A DNA stretch of 64,000 nucleotides from assembly GCA_013822015.1 (NCBI GenBank), contig PNJU01000002.1:1-64000 (forward strand). The letters are read 5' to 3'. Position numbers and translations under genes: made by a program. Below, piece after piece: positions 16,206 to 26,342 of this stretch (positions within the stretch are counted from its first letter, which is position 1; the number at the start of each line of letters is the position of its first letter). The stretch comes from Candidatus Puniceispirillum sp. Its GTDB lineage: Bacteria > Pseudomonadota > Alphaproteobacteria > Caedimonadales > UBA1908. A model generated the notes under the pieces. That model searched no databases. It was not told the DNA's origin and worked only from the letters and a program-made list of their open reading frames with translations.

Positions 16206-17635
16206 CCTTTATCTGGCGTCTCTTCCTTGTCAAGGCCGCCACCTAGGGCTTTATAGAGCGTGACCAAGCTCTTCAAGTAAGACACGCGCCCTGTCACATA
16301 TTCTACGGATGCGTTAAGCAAGGTTTGTTGCAGCACAAGCACGTCCGTGAAGGAAGCAACACCGTGTGCGTAGCGGCTTTTTGCAATCTCATAGGCACGC
16401 ATATAGGCAGAAAGCCTATTCTTTTGAGCGTCGTCTTGAGCTTTGCCACCCTTAAGCCCTGCAAGATTGTCGGCGACCTCTTGGAAGGCGCTTTGGATGG
16501 CCTTCTCGTAATCTGCCACAGCTATTTTTTGATCAGCTTCAGCGACCTCAAGGCCCGCAACGGTGCGCCCTCCCTCAAAAATAGGAAGGTTGATTTGTGG
16601 AGCCAGGGTCCAGGCGAGTCTAGACCCGCTCGAGAAGAGGCTCGAGAGCTCGGCACTTGAAAAACCTGCCGTGCCCGTTAAGGAAATGGTTGGGAAAAAT
16701 GCGGCGCGCGCTGCCCCAATATTGGCGCCTGCCGCGCGCAGGGTATGCTCTGCCTGCATCACGTCAGGGCGCGCAAGAAGAACCTTTGATGGCAAATTCA
16801 CTGGAAGGACCTCCTGCACCAGGTGATCGTCGAGGTCTTCACTTCCAAGGTCACTTTCCTTTAAGGGCTTACCCACCAGCAAAGAGAGTGCATTGACGCT
16901 TTGGGCCAGTTGCGTCGTGATCTGCGCGACCGTAGACCTTGCATTTTCAATATCACCGCGCGCACTCTCAAGATCGGCCATGGAGGCAGAGCCTTGCGCC
17001 ACACGCGCCTCCACAAGCTTGAAAGCGTTCTCTTGCGCCTCGAGAATGATCCTCACCGCATAGAGAATTTTCTTTTGGGCAAGGTAGTCTACGTACCCTT
17101 GTGCCACTTGGGAGATTAAGGAAATGTGCGCTGCTTTTTGCGCCTCGCGTGTGGCGAAATACGTCTCGAGCGCATTTTCTGTGAGAGATCTCACGCGACC
17201 AAAAAGATCAAGCTCATAGGACGTAATGCCCACAGTTGCCGTATAGGTTGAACGGACCGAGCCACCATCGCTCGCATTGACATTTGTAGGCGTCCCCTTG
17301 CGGGACAGACTTCCCACAGCTTCAATGGAGGGGACAAGATCTGCCCACTGAATCTGGTACTGCGCCCTAGTTTTCTCGACATTCAGGACCGCAACACGCA
17401 GGTCACGATTATTGGCAAGAGAATCCTGGATCAAACGACTCAGAATTGGGCTCTTGAAGAACGCCTGCCAAGACACAAGCTCTGCTTCTTGCAGGGCGGG
17501 CCTGTCCGGATACGCGCTCGAGGTGGGCCAGGCGTCATCCACGGGCATTACTGGCCTCTCATAAGTCGGGGCCATGGTACACCCAGACGTGAGCACCACG
17601 CCCAGCATCAAGGTGAGGGTAAGGGGTTTTCCCAT
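16202..17635 (-). CDS. RND efflux outer membrane factor (OprM/NodT family lipoprotein)
   Basis: A 477-residue TolC-type outer membrane channel. The signal sequence ends in LTSGCTMAP, so the Cys at about residue 19 is probably lipidated. The NodT family signature APTYERPVMPV follows. The body consists of two repeats of long coiled helices (QLAQSVNALSLLVGKP; KNRLSAYMRAYEIAKSRY) with beta strands such as ARAAFFPTISLTG. It is the last gene of a three-gene efflux operon, two bases after the pump gene. Confidence 0.92.
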   Translation of the reverse strand: MGKPLTLTLMLGVVLTSGCTMAPTYERPVMPVDDAWPTSSAYPDRPALQEAELVSWQAFFKSPILSRLIQDSLANNRDLRVAVLNVEKTRAQYQIQWADLVPSIEAVGSLSRKGTPTNVNASDGGSVRSTYTATVGITSYELDLFGRVRSLTENALETYFATREAQKAAHISLISQVAQGYVDYLAQKKILYAVRIILEAQENAFKLVEARVAQGSASMADLESARGDIENARSTVAQITTQLAQSVNALSLLVGKPLKESDLGSEDLDDHLVQEVLPVNLPSKVLLARPDVMQAEHTLRAAGANIGAARAAFFPTISLTGTAGFSSAELSSLFSSGSRLAWTLAPQINLPIFEGGRTVAGLEVAEADQKIAVADYEKAIQSAFQEVADNLAGLKGGKAQDDAQKNRLSAYMRAYEIAKSRYAHGVASFTDVLVLQQTLLNASVEYVTGRVSYLKSLVTLYKALGGGLDKEETPDKG

Positions 17636-17637
17636 GA

Positions 17638-20600
17638 TTAACCTTCGCTTTCTGATGTTGACTTGCGATCGAAGAAACGGTGGATGGAGATGAAGAAAAG
17701 CGGCACGAAGAAAATTGCCAGGAACGTCGCCGCGATCATACCACCAATCACACCTGTCCCGATAGCGTTCTGACTTGCTGACCCTGCCCCCTTGGCAACG
17801 GCCAGCGGCGTCACGCCCAAAATGAAAGCAAAGGACGTCATGATGATGGGGCGAAGGCGCTGTTTAGCTGCGTGCAAGGTTGCCTCAACGAGTGCCACAC
17901 CCCGGTCGTGCTGCTCCTTGGCAAAGGCCACGATCAGAATGGCGTTTTTGGCAGATAGGCCTATGGTTGTGAGAAGGCCCACCTGGAAGTATACGTCATT
18001 GGACAGGCGGAAGGCCCATGTGGCCGCAACGGCCCCTAAAATACCAAGGGGCACCACCAAAATCACCGCAAAGGGCACGCTCCAGCTTTCATAGAGGGCG
18101 GCCAAGCAGAGGAAAACGATAAGGACAGACAACGAGTACAAAAGGCCCACCTGGGAACCTGCCTCACGCTCTTCATAGGACAAACCCGTCCACTCATAGC
18201 CCACACCTTTGGGAAGCTTTGCAATGAGTTCTGACATGATGTTCATGGCGTCGCCGGAGCTCACACCTGGGGCTGGCGCACCTTGAATTTCAAAGGACGG
18301 TGTACCGTTATAGCGCTCAAGTTTTGGCGAGCCGTATCTCCACTCACCCTTTGCCATAGTGGACACTGGCACCATGTTACCGCTGGTATTGCGTACGTAC
18401 CACTTGCTGACATCAATGGGATTCATACGAAACGCTGTATCCCCCTGGAGATAAACGCGCTTTGTGCGCCCTTCATGGAGGAAGTCATTGATGTATGACG
18501 AACCCCATCCTGTTTGAAGCGTGCCGTTAAGATCTGCAATGGACACGCCCTGTGCTTGGGCGCGCTCGTGGTCAATCACGAGATTATAGGTCGCTTGGTC
18601 AGGCAGGCCATTGGGGCGCACACCCACAAGGCGCTTGTCTTGTGAGGCCATACCTAGAAGCTGTCCTTCTGCTTTCATGAGGGTTTCGTGTCCCAGGGCT
18701 GCCCTGTCCAGAATTTGGACGTCAAAGCCAGATGCACGTCCCAGCTCAATAATGGGAGGCGGGAAAAACGCAAAGACAGATGCGTCTTTAATCCCTGATA
18801 AAGCGCCCATGGAACGTCCCACGAGATCAAACAGAGATTGGCCAGGCTTTTCCCGCAACTTCCAGTCCTTGAGACGGACAAAGGCAAGGCCCGTGTTTTG
18901 CGCCACACCCGAAAAACCCCAGCCTGTCACGGCGAACATGCTCCCAACAATGTCCTGCTCATTGTTCAAGAAATAGTCCTCTACCTTCTTCATACTTTCA
19001 AGGGTTCGCTCCAGCGGCGCCCCAGCAGGTGCCTGCACCATCACAAAGAGAATCCCCTGGTCTTCGTCGGGCAAGAATGCCGTGGGAATACGCTCAAAGA
19101 TGACAATGAGGCCTACAATAAGGACCCCATAGATGGCAAAGAAGCGCGCTGCCCTTTGAGTCACAAAGGTCGTTTTTTGTACATACCTGTCTCTGTTCCT
19201 CTCAAAAAACGCGTTGAACTTTTCAAAAAAGGCGTGGCCAAAGCCCTCCCCCGTTTTGTGTTCATGGGGCTTGAGGAGGCTTGCGCAAAGTGCGGGTGTC
19301 AAGATAAGGGCCACCAAAACGGACAAGACCATGGCGGACACAATGGTCAAAGAAAATTGGCGGTAAATGGCGCCCGTGGAGCCACTAAAGAAAGCCATGG
19401 GCACAAACACAGCGCTCAACACAAGGGCGATACCCACAAGGGCGCTGGTGATCTGGTACATGGATTTCTTGGTGGCATCACGGGGGGAGAGCCCCTCCTC
19501 CGCCATGACGCGCTCTACGTTCTCAACCACCACAATGGCGTCGTCCACAAGCAGACCAATGGCCAAGACCATGCCAAACATGGTCAGCACGTTGATGGAA
19601 AACCCAAACGCCGACAACACGCCAAAGGTCCCCAGAAGCACAATGGGCACCGCAATGGTGGGAATTAGGGTCGCGCGAAAGCTCTGCAAAAAGAGATACA
19701 TCACGCAAAAAACAAGAATGACCGCTTCAACTAAGGTTTCCACAACGGACTTGAGAGAGAGCTTCACAAAAGGCGTTGTGTCATAGGGGAAAACAACCTT
19801 CATGCCTTCGGGCATATAGGGCTCAAGCTCCGCCATACGTGCGCGCACGCGGTCCGCCGTCTCAAGGGCATTGGCGCCTGTGGCCAAAGAAATACCCACA
19901 CCTGCGGCTGGTCTGCGCATATAACGCGTGATAGGGCTATATGCTTCAGGGCCAAGCTCTACACGTGCAACATCTTTGAGGCGAATCTGAGATCCGTCCT
20001 TGTTGACACGCAAGAAAATGTTCTCGAACTCAGGCACTGTTTTGAGGCGGGTTTGGACGGTAATGGTTGCGTTGAGTTGCTGACCCTCACGTGCGGGGGC
20101 GCCGCCCAACTGACCTGCAGACACGTCCGCATTTTGAGCTGTAATTGCAGCTGAGACATCCGCAACGGATACGCCATAACTGTTAAGTTTATCCGCGTTG
20201 AGCCAAATACGCATGGCATACTGCTGGGCGAAAACCGTCGTGCTTCCCACGCCCTCAATACGGCTGATGGGGTCGACAATCTTGGAGACAACAAAGTCTT
20301 GGAGCTTGTACTGGGACAGATCATCGGTTTCCGCGTAAAATCCTAGGACTAGCAAAAAGCTGCCGTTGCTCTTTGTGACAGTCACACCTTGCTTCTGGAC
20401 CTCTTGTGGCAGGAGAGACATGGCGGCTTGAAGCTTGTTTTGCACCTGAACCTGGGCGATGTCGGGGTTGGCCTCGGGCTCAAAGGTCAGTGTGATGGTT
20501 GACGTCCCCGAAGATTGGCTCGAGGAGGCAAAGTATCTCAGATAATCAAGTCCTTTCATTTGCTGCTCGATAATCTGCGTCACACCATTTTCAATGGTTT

Positions 20601-20763
20601 GCGCACTGGCGCCGGGATAGTTGGCTGTAATTGTTACCGTGGGCGGGGCAATCTTTGGGTACTGCTCAATGGGCAGGCGCGAAATGGACATCACACCTGC
20701 CAGCATGATGACGATGGCAATCACCCATGCAAAGACAGGACGATCAATAAAAAACTGGGCCAT
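17638..20763 (-). CDS. RND multidrug efflux pump, HAE1 family (AcrB/MexB-like)
   Basis: A 1041-residue proton-driven inner-membrane pump, the normal length for the family. The N-terminus ([23 protein letters not shown] split here) is typical. It has twelve transmembrane segments with the duplicated topology, the essential Asp pair in [21 protein letters not shown], and large periplasmic loops with [14 protein letters not shown] and [10 protein letters not shown]. It captures hydrophobic compounds from the periplasm. It is co-transcribed with the adaptor (15 bases upstream) and the outer membrane factor. Confidence 0.96.
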   Translation of the reverse strand: MAQFFIDRPVFAWVIAIVIMLAGVMSISRLPIEQYPKIAPPTVTITANYPGASAQTIENGVTQIIEQQMKGLDYLRYFASSSQSSGTSTITLTFEPEANPDIAQVQVQNKLQAAMSLLPQEVQKQGVTVTKSNGSFLLVLGFYAETDDLSQYKLQDFVVSKIVDPISRIEGVGSTTVFAQQYAMRIWLNADKLNSYGVSVADVSAAITAQNADVSAGQLGGAPAREGQQLNATITVQTRLKTVPEFENIFLRVNKDGSQIRLKDVARVELGPEAYSPITRYMRRPAAGVGISLATGANALETADRVRARMAELEPYMPEGMKVVFPYDTTPFVKLSLKSVVETLVEAVILVFCVMYLFLQSFRATLIPTIAVPIVLLGTFGVLSAFGFSINVLTMFGMVLAIGLLVDDAIVVVENVERVMAEEGLSPRDATKKSMYQITSALVGIALVLSAVFVPMAFFSGSTGAIYRQFSLTIVSAMVLSVLVALILTPALCASLLKPHEHKTGEGFGHAFFEKFNAFFERNRDRYVQKTTFVTQRAARFFAIYGVLIVGLIVIFERIPTAFLPDEDQGILFVMVQAPAGAPLERTLESMKKVEDYFLNNEQDIVGSMFAVTGWGFSGVAQNTGLAFVRLKDWKLREKPGQSLFDLVGRSMGALSGIKDASVFAFFPPPIIELGRASGFDVQILDRAALGHETLMKAEGQLLGMASQDKRLVGVRPNGLPDQATYNLVIDHERAQAQGVSIADLNGTLQTGWGSSYINDFLHEGRTKRVYLQGDTAFRMNPIDVSKWYVRNTSGNMVPVSTMAKGEWRYGSPKLERYNGTPSFEIQGAPAPGVSSGDAMNIMSELIAKLPKGVGYEWTGLSYEEREAGSQVGLLYSLSVLIVFLCLAALYESWSVPFAVILVVPLGILGAVAATWAFRLSNDVYFQVGLLTTIGLSAKNAILIVAFAKEQHDRGVALVEATLHAAKQRLRPIIMTSFAFILGVTPLAVAKGAGSASQNAIGTGVIGGMIAATFLAIFFVPLFFISIHRFFDRKSTSESEG

Positions 20764-20778
20764 GGGTGATCTTGCTCC

Positions 20779-21951
20779 TTACGCGGCGTGTTTGTCTTGG
20801 TGGTTGCTTGGTGTCTTAGAGCCTTCTTCAACGGCCTTCACACTGGCGCCAGGCTGCATTTTGGGCAGTCCTTGCACAACAACGCGGTCACCGGGCTTGA
20901 GGCCAGAGACGACCTTCCACTGCGCGCCCACCTCTTCGCCAATTGTAACCTTTTGAGAGTATGCTTTTTGGTCCTGCCCCACGCACCAAACAGTTGTGGA
21001 CCCGTCAGGCTGCCTGATGAGTGTTTTTTGCGGGATAAGCAGAACCCCCTTTTGTGTGGGCGCCTCTAAGCGCGCGCGCACAAACATACCGGGCATCAAA
21101 TGGGCATCTGGATTGGGAAAATGAAGACGAATGGCAACGGTGCCTGTGCCCTCATCAACGCTCACCTCGTCAAAGGCAACTTTGCCCTTGTGCGCGTAGG
21201 ACTCCCCTTCGTTTTCAAAGGAGAGTGTTGCCTGCGCCTCTAGCGCCCTTGCTTTACTTGAGCCTGGGCGTAAAACCCTCAGGTCTGACAAGGACGCTGT
21301 CACATCAACGAAGATTGGATCCATCTCATAGATGACCGCAAGGGCGTCCGTTTGGTTGGATGTGACGAGGGCGCCCTGGGTGACGAAGGATCTGCCGATG
21401 CGCCCAGATATAGGGGCGTACATCTTTGTGTAATTGAGATCTATTTTGGCAGAGGTCACCGAAGCCTTGGCCACGCCCACATCAGCCTTTGATTGCATAA
21501 AGGCCGCAACCGCGTCGTCATAGTCTTGATGGCTGACCCCCCCAATACGCAAAAGAGCCTTGTACCGGTTGACTTTTGCTTGATTGGTGGCAAGGGAAGC
21601 TTTGGCTTTTTCGAGGTTTGCCAGTGCGCTTTCATAGGCCGCTTGAAAGGGGGCGGGATCAACTTGATAGAGCTGCTGCCCTGCCTTGACAAAACCACCC
21701 TCCTCAAAGGTGCGCTTGAGAATGATACCCGAGACCTGTGGGCGCACTTGCGCAACCTTGTGGGGCTGGACGCGACCGGGCAACTCACGCGACGGGCGTA
21801 TGTCTTGGGGTTTAAGGGTCACAACGGTTACCTCAACGCTTTGGGCATGGGGTCCTTGGGCTTTGCCACGAAAGTGCTGTACCGCCCAGTATGTCAGGCC
21901 TGCGGCCACCACAAAATATCCAATGCGCCTAAGGCTTTCTTTCTTTTCCAC
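20779..21951 (-). CDS. RND efflux periplasmic adaptor (MexA/AcrA-like)
   Basis: A 390-residue membrane fusion protein. An N-terminal anchor (GYFVVAAGLTYWAVQHF) is followed by the lipoyl half-motif VQPHKVAQVRPQVSGII, the alpha-hairpin (residues about 105-165), the second half-motif TKMYAPISGRIG, and the beta-barrel (GMFVRARLEAP). It bridges the pump and the outer membrane channel. The GTG start has a G-rich site (AGGGGGGGG). It is the first gene of the operon. No regulator gene adjoins it; the neighbour is ada on the same strand 129 bases upstream. Confidence 0.93.
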   Translation of the reverse strand: MEKKESLRRIGYFVVAAGLTYWAVQHFRGKAQGPHAQSVEVTVVTLKPQDIRPSRELPGRVQPHKVAQVRPQVSGIILKRTFEEGGFVKAGQQLYQVDPAPFQAAYESALANLEKAKASLATNQAKVNRYKALLRIGGVSHQDYDDAVAAFMQSKADVGVAKASVTSAKIDLNYTKMYAPISGRIGRSFVTQGALVTSNQTDALAVIYEMDPIFVDVTASLSDLRVLRPGSSKARALEAQATLSFENEGESYAHKGKVAFDEVSVDEGTGTVAIRLHFPNPDAHLMPGMFVRARLEAPTQKGVLLIPQKTLIRQPDGSTTVWCVGQDQKAYSQKVTIGEEVGAQWKVVSGLKPGDRVVVQGLPKMQPGASVKAVEEGSKTPSNHQDKHAA

Positions 21952-22080
21952 TGGGCGCCCCCCCCTATCTCTATTTTTTGTTAAATGAATGAATATCTAT
22001 AACATCATGTTTCGAGGTCCAGGAAAAGATACAAAAAAATAAGATTTTCTCGTCTGCTACGAACGTTTGTGTGATGAGGC

Positions 22081-23130
22081 CTAGGCGTGTCTTGTTTCGT
22101 GGGCTAGGAGCCACTTTTCGCGCACGACCCCGCCGGCATAACCGCCAGTCTCGCCTGAGCTGTTGATGACCCTGTGGCAAGGGATCACAATGGCGAGGAG
22201 ATTTGCAGCGTTGGCGGCAGCCACGGCACGGGTAGCGCTTCCTTCCTGAATACAGGCTGCTTGCTCCTTGTAGCTTCTCGCTTGGCCGTACGGGATTGCC
22301 ATGAGTGCCTCCCATGCCCGCACTTGAAAAGGCGTTCCACCAAGGTGAAGAGGCGTTTCAAAAACATGTAGCGTGCCTGCAAAATAAGCGGTTAACTCTG
22401 CCTCAACCTTCTCCAAAACAGCGTTTGTTCCCGGTAGAACTACGGCAGAATTTTGGCTGCGTAGATATTCGATTTGGCGCTCAAGAAGTGTACTATTGGC
22501 AAAAGAAAGTAGGAAAAGGCCCGTTTCATCAGCCACAGCCATCATTGGTCCAAGGGGGGTGTCAATCCAGGATGCTTTGAGGACAGCGAGCTGCGCCTTA
22601 GCTTGGGTCGGGGGCGCTCCCATGGTTTTGGCAAATGCCTCACGAAATCCGCTGGCAGAATCGTATCCGGCGTTAAGTTGCGCCTCTATAACCCGCTCAC
22701 CTTCGTGCATTTGTTGGGAGGCAATGTCCATTCTGCGCGCACGAGCATACGCTGCAAATGTCATCCCAAAGCGCTTTTTAAACTGGCGGCGTACGGTTGA
22801 TGCGTCAGCGCCGTGTTTTTCCAAGTCCCTCACGCTCCAACGCTTTGTGGGATCATTTTCGACAGCTTCCATGAGAGCTTGAACCAGACGCGACATGCTT
22901 TCGGGCAGCTCAAGGGGATTGCAGCGCTTGCAGGGCCGATATGACGCCCGCAGCGCATCCTGGGCACACGCAAAAAAAGTACAATTTTCAAGCTTTGGTT
23001 TACGCGCAGGGCATGTGGGCCTGCAAAAGATACCTGTGGACATCACGCCCACAAAGAAAACACCCTCGTAATCAGCATTCTTGCTCACAAATGCCTGATA
23101 AAACTCTTCCTTCTGCTTTGCTGCGATCAT
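22081..23130 (-). CDS. ada: Ada: methylphosphotriester-sensing regulator / O6-methylguanine-DNA methyltransferase
   Basis: A 349-residue protein with the full Ada architecture. The N-terminal Zn/methyl-acceptor domain has Cys36, Cys40, Cys67 and Cys70 (GIFCRPTCPARKP and RPCKRC). An AraC-type helix-turn-helix follows (about residues 85-165; FGMTFAAYARARRM). The C-terminal suicide methyltransferase has the acceptor Cys318 in IVIPCHRV. All key residues are present, so it should both repair alkylated DNA and activate its own regulon. It lies just upstream of the efflux operon on the same strand with 129 bases between. Confidence 0.95.
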   Translation of the reverse strand: MIAAKQKEEFYQAFVSKNADYEGVFFVGVMSTGIFCRPTCPARKPKLENCTFFACAQDALRASYRPCKRCNPLELPESMSRLVQALMEAVENDPTKRWSVRDLEKHGADASTVRRQFKKRFGMTFAAYARARRMDIASQQMHEGERVIEAQLNAGYDSASGFREAFAKTMGAPPTQAKAQLAVLKASWIDTPLGPMMAVADETGLFLLSFANSTLLERQIEYLRSQNSAVVLPGTNAVLEKVEAELTAYFAGTLHVFETPLHLGGTPFQVRAWEALMAIPYGQARSYKEQAACIQEGSATRAVAAANAANLLAIVIPCHRVINSSGETGGYAGGVVREKWLLAHETRHA

Positions 23131-23266
23131 CTTGCTCGCCCTTACACATCTGCATCATAGGAATAGTATAGGAGGTTTCGCTCAGCTGTGTGGCCGATAT
23201 TGAGGCATCGTTTTAAAAATGTTTGGATTTATTTCTTAGGCAGCGGCGACCAAATCCGCGTAAAAA

Positions 23267-23358
23267 TGGCGGAGGGGATGGGATTCGAACCCACGATACG
23301 CGTTTCCACGTATAACGGTTTAGCAAACCGCCGCCTTCAGCCTCTCGGCCACCCCTCC
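23267..23358 (-). tRNA. tRNA-Ser(GCU)
   Basis: A 92-base tRNA including encoded CCA. The acceptor stem is GGAGGGG/CCCCTCC, the anticodon loop TTTGCTAAA (anticodon GCT), there is a long variable arm typical of tRNA-Ser, and the T loop GGTTCGAATCC. Discriminator base G. Confidence 0.95.
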
Positions 23359-23380
23359 AGGGATAAGTGCTGGTAATATC

Positions 23381-23407
23381 AGTATACGTATCCCACAGGT
23401 CTGTCAA
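23381..23407 (-). promoter_or_regulatory. Promoter for tRNA-Ser
   Basis: On the minus strand TTGACA (23402-23407) and TATACT (23381-23386), spacer 15 bases, about 22 bases before the tRNA 5' end. The spacer is short, but both boxes are strong. Confidence 0.5.
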
Positions 23408-23527
23408 GCAACGAATCTCTCAAAAGCATAAAAACTCAAATACTAAATTGTTTACTTTGTGTATTTTTATAATTACTAAGTAAGAAATGAATTAATAATT
23501 TATAAACCAATCTTAACCAAAAAAAGC

Positions 23528-23555
23528 TTGAATTTTTATTTTGCCGGTGTAGGAT
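23528..23555 (+). promoter_or_regulatory. Candidate promoter for the IhfA-like gene
   Basis: TTGAAT at 23528-23533 and TAGGAT at 23550-23555 with a 16-base spacer, giving a leader of about 40 bases before the ATG at 23604. The rest of 23359-23603 is AT-rich and non-coding. Confidence 0.4.
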
Positions 23556-23603
23556 GAAAGAAATGTGGATTGATATTTATTCTAATAAAAACAAGGGGGT
23601 CAC

Positions 23604-23891
23604 ATGTCAGAAAAAACTCTCACGCGCGCTGAAATCAGTGATTGCATCGCGTCTCGTCTCAATCTTTCAAGGCGCCGTGCTATGGAGTTGCTCGAGGAAA
23701 CACTTGAAGAAATGTCCATGGGGCTTGAGCGTGAAGGTCAGTTGAAGCTGTCTTCCTTTGGAAGTTTTTCCATTCGTAAGAAGAAAAACCGTGTTGGGCG
23801 TAACCCAAAGACGGGTCAAGAGGTCATGATTGAGCCACGTCAAGTGATTTCATTCAGGGCGTCTTTGTCACTCAAAGAGCTAGTTGAGTAA
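23604..23891 (+). CDS. ihfA: Integration host factor subunit alpha-like (HU/IHF family)
   Basis: A 95-residue DNA-bending protein. The N-terminal EKTLTRAEISDCIASRLNLS and the central LKLSSFGSFSIRKKKNRVGR and NPKTGQEVMIEPR are the HU/IHF signature. The KTLTRA start and the RNPKTG arm tip favour IHF alpha over HU. GGGGG lies five bases before the ATG. It would form a heterodimer with IhfB, not seen here, and bend DNA at promoters and recombination sites. A terminator follows at once. Confidence 0.88.
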   Translation: MSEKTLTRAEISDCIASRLNLSRRRAMELLEETLEEMSMGLEREGQLKLSSFGSFSIRKKKNRVGRNPKTGQEVMIEPRQVISFRASLSLKELVE

Positions 23892-23920
23892 GCAAACCGC
23901 TTATAAAAAGAGTAAATATA

Positions 23921-23950
23921 AGCCCCCGGCGCGAGCTGGGGGCTTTTTTT
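23921..23950 (+). terminator. Rho-independent terminator after ihfA
   Basis: AGCCCCC (23921-23927), a ten-base loop, GGGGGCT (23938-23944) and a run of seven T. It also abuts the end of the convergent channel gene and may serve both. Confidence 0.85.
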
Positions 23951-24545
23951 ATGCCTTTTGCCTCTCTGTTTGGGCCAGAAGCTCTTCGATCTTTCTATCG
24001 GGCACAATCCACATCCCTGCAACTCCCGCAAAGCATGTCATGGCAAGCCACCCGATATCATGGAAGGCAACCACAATACCTGCCGCGTAAAGAACCGACG
24101 AGAGACAGCCTTTTTTTGCGCCACCCAGTGCCATAGCAAGGATACTGTCTTGACCATGGTGGATGAGAAGGCACTTTTGGAGCAAAAGATATGCAGCCGC
24201 GCAAGCCAGAAGATTCACACCGTACACAACCATGGGCCATCTCGCGAAATCATTTTCCCCAAGCCACCCTGTTGTGAACGGCAAGAGAGACAGCCAGAAT
24301 AACAAGTGCAGATTTGCCCAAAGAATACGCCCATTGACCTTGCGTGTTGCGCCCAGCATGTGATGATGGCTGTTCCAGTAAATCCCGAGGTAAATGAAGC
24401 TCAATATATAGCTCAAAATAATGGGGTAGAGCGGCAGAAGGGCTTTGATATCTGGAGACAGGGGGATTTTTAGGTTCAACACCATGATCGTAATCAGGAT
24501 GGCAAGTACACCATCACTAAAGGCCTCAAGCCTAGCCTTATTCAT
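23949..24545 (-). CDS. TMEM175/DUF1211-family potassium channel-like membrane protein
   Basis: A 198-residue membrane protein with about six hydrophobic segments. The N-terminal RLEAFSDGVLAILITIMVL carries the RxxxFSDGVxAIAxTL-like filter helix that defines the TMEM175 (DUF1211) family. It then has SYILSFIYLGIYWNSHHHM, also typical. Bacterial members conduct potassium as tetramers. The length is normal for a single-repeat bacterial form. It is monocistronic and convergent with ihfA. Confidence 0.85.
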   Translation of the reverse strand: MNKARLEAFSDGVLAILITIMVLNLKIPLSPDIKALLPLYPIILSYILSFIYLGIYWNSHHHMLGATRKVNGRILWANLHLLFWLSLLPFTTGWLGENDFARWPMVVYGVNLLACAAAYLLLQKCLLIHHGQDSILAMALGGAKKGCLSSVLYAAGIVVAFHDIGWLAMTCFAGVAGMWIVPDRKIEELLAQTERQKA

Positions 24546-24626
24546 GCGCCCTGCCCTGTTTTTGTGTCGCTAGACTATTCTAGCGCGCTGGTGCGAACTT
24601 TGAAAGCCCGCACCAGAGGCAGCTTG

Positions 24627-25454
24627 CTAGGCGGCGATTTTCTTCATGAGTGCCATGGTTGTTGTGTGGACACGCTCATTGGCCACAACAATGCTGCGTG
24701 TTTGAAAGATATCGTCCTTGCCGTAAATATCCGTCACAACAGCGCCGGCTTCCCTGGCAATGAGAAGTCCTGCGGCCATATCCCAGGGGGACAAATCAAG
24801 ACCTACATAAAGATCATAGCGTCCCGCAGCCAGATAGCACAGATCAAGGGTTGCCGAGCCCATGCGGCGAAGACCCGCCACTTGGGAGGAAACAACGGCC
24901 ACCTTGTGGAGTTCTGCTGCAAAGGACTTGGACCCTTCTGCCTGTGCATGGGGGCGGCTTGCCGCCATGAGGCAATCAGGTAGGCGCTCGCGCGCAGAGA
25001 CCCGCAGGCGCCTGTCGTTCAAATAGGCGCCCATTCCCTTAGCTGCGTAATACATCTCATCTGTAATGGGATTGTAGATGAGCCCTGCAATCACTTGACC
25101 TCGCTCCTCATAAGCCATTGAAATAGCAAAGTGAGGTACGCCGTGCATAAAGTTTGTGGTGCCGTCTAAGGGATCAATGATCCAGCGTCCCATACCGGGT
25201 TGAGCCGGAACTTCACCGGATTCCTCCAGGAGGAAACCCGCGCCTTCTTTTGCTTTTTCAAGCTCTTCACGCAAAATCTTCTCTGCGCGAAGGTCGGCTG
25301 CTGTGACAAAGTCCCCGGGGCCTTTGCGAGAGACTTGGAGGTTTTCCACTTCACCAAAATCACGCACAAGTTTGCGCGCAGCCTTAAGTGCCGCGCGTGC
25401 CATCATGGTCACAAGGGGAAACTGAATCGATAGTCTTGGAAGATGCTCTGACAT
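24627..25454 (-). CDS. suhB: Inositol monophosphatase family protein (SuhB-like)
   Basis: A 275-residue Mg-dependent phosphatase. Metal-binding motifs: FLLEESGE (Glu), WIIDPLDGTTNFMHG (the IMPase signature DPxDGT) and LSPWDMAAGLLIAREAG (WD). The N-terminal VTMMARAALKAARKLVRDFG is usual. Substrates may be inositol phosphate or related sugar phosphates. It lies eight bases after efp, so the two genes form an operon, an arrangement common in alphaproteobacteria. Confidence 0.92.
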   Translation of the reverse strand: MSEHLPRLSIQFPLVTMMARAALKAARKLVRDFGEVENLQVSRKGPGDFVTAADLRAEKILREELEKAKEGAGFLLEESGEVPAQPGMGRWIIDPLDGTTNFMHGVPHFAISMAYEERGQVIAGLIYNPITDEMYYAAKGMGAYLNDRRLRVSARERLPDCLMAASRPHAQAEGSKSFAAELHKVAVVSSQVAGLRRMGSATLDLCYLAAGRYDLYVGLDLSPWDMAAGLLIAREAGAVVTDIYGKDDIFQTRSIVVANERVHTTTMALMKKIAA

Positions 25455-25462
25455 GTTTTTCC

Positions 25463-26029
25463 TTAGTCCTTCGCGCGCTCAACGTATGTGGCGTCCGCGG
25501 TATTCACGACAATGCGCGTGCCGGAGTCCACGTGGGGTGGTACCATGACGCGGACGCCGTTCTCTAAGGTCGCAGGCTTGAAGGACGCGGAAGCTGTTTG
25601 GCCCTTCACAACTGGCTCTGTATCTTGAATACGCACGGTGACCTTATCTGGCAAGCACAGACCAACGACATCGCCTTCATGGCTGGAAACTGTCAGCATC
25701 ATGCCTTCTTCAAGGAAGGGTAGCGCGTCCCCAACGAGGTCTTCTGCCACTGTGATTTGGTCAAAGGTCTCTTGGTCCATCAATGTCAAAAGTCCTGAGT
25801 CGGAAAAGAGGTACTGAAAGGGACGCTCGTCAAGGCGTACGCGCTCAACACTTTCGCTGGAGCGAAAGCGCTCATTGAGTTTTGTGCCATCTCGGATGTC
25901 TTTCATCTCTACCTGTAGGTAAGCACCGCCCTTACCAGGCTGGGTATGTTGAATCTTGACCGCAAGCCACAGCCGGTTTTTGTGCTCAATAATGTAACCA
26001 GGACGAACGGCATTTCCGCTGATTTTCAT
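25463..26029 (-). CDS. efp: Translation elongation factor P
   Basis: A 188-residue three-domain (OB-fold) factor that rescues ribosomes stalled on polyproline. The start MKISGNAVRPGYIIEH has AGGTGAG five bases upstream. A GTG three codons earlier is less likely. The tip lysine is Lys33 in TQPGKGGAY, equivalent to the modified Lys34 of E. coli. Domain III carries VNTADATYVERAKD near the end. No EpmA/B or YmfI modifier gene is in the window. Confidence 0.95.
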   Translation of the reverse strand: MKISGNAVRPGYIIEHKNRLWLAVKIQHTQPGKGGAYLQVEMKDIRDGTKLNERFRSSESVERVRLDERPFQYLFSDSGLLTLMDQETFDQITVAEDLVGDALPFLEEGMMLTVSSHEGDVVGLCLPDKVTVRIQDTEPVVKGQTASASFKPATLENGVRVMVPPHVDSGTRIVVNTADATYVERAKD

Positions 26030-26342
26030 AGGTCTCACCTCATGTAATATGGAACTTGTCTCAACATGACCCGGGAGGCTTATTTTTTCAAGGAAAAAAG
26101 CTCTTATACAGACACACTAGAGCTTACATTGATTCACTTTAGTCAGCGTGATACCAAAAAGAAAAGTCATAGAGTCACCAAAAATAAATGTTTGTGAAAT
26201 TATTTATTCATTGTTATGACTTAATTTTTCATGATCGTTGTTTTAAAATATTTTTGTGGAGAGTGACGCCTTTTTTCTCAGATATTGCCATTTCCGATTA
26301 AAAGGGTCAGAATAAAGATGCAGCTTATGGGGGGCAATCACA
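26030..26342. other. AT-rich intergenic region between divergent genes
   Basis: A 313-base region without a supported ORF. It must hold the minus-strand promoter of efp-suhB and the plus-strand promoter of the 588-residue secreted protein. I see no box pair convincing enough to call. A G-rich ribosome binding site (GGGGGG) lies eight bases before the ATG at 26343. Confidence 0.5.

Noticed and set aside
18838-19668. Long plus-strand ORF (276 codons) opposite the RND pump gene
   Set aside because: It has a His/Gly/Lys-rich composition typical of the antisense frame of a membrane protein gene, and the pump reading frame is unambiguous.
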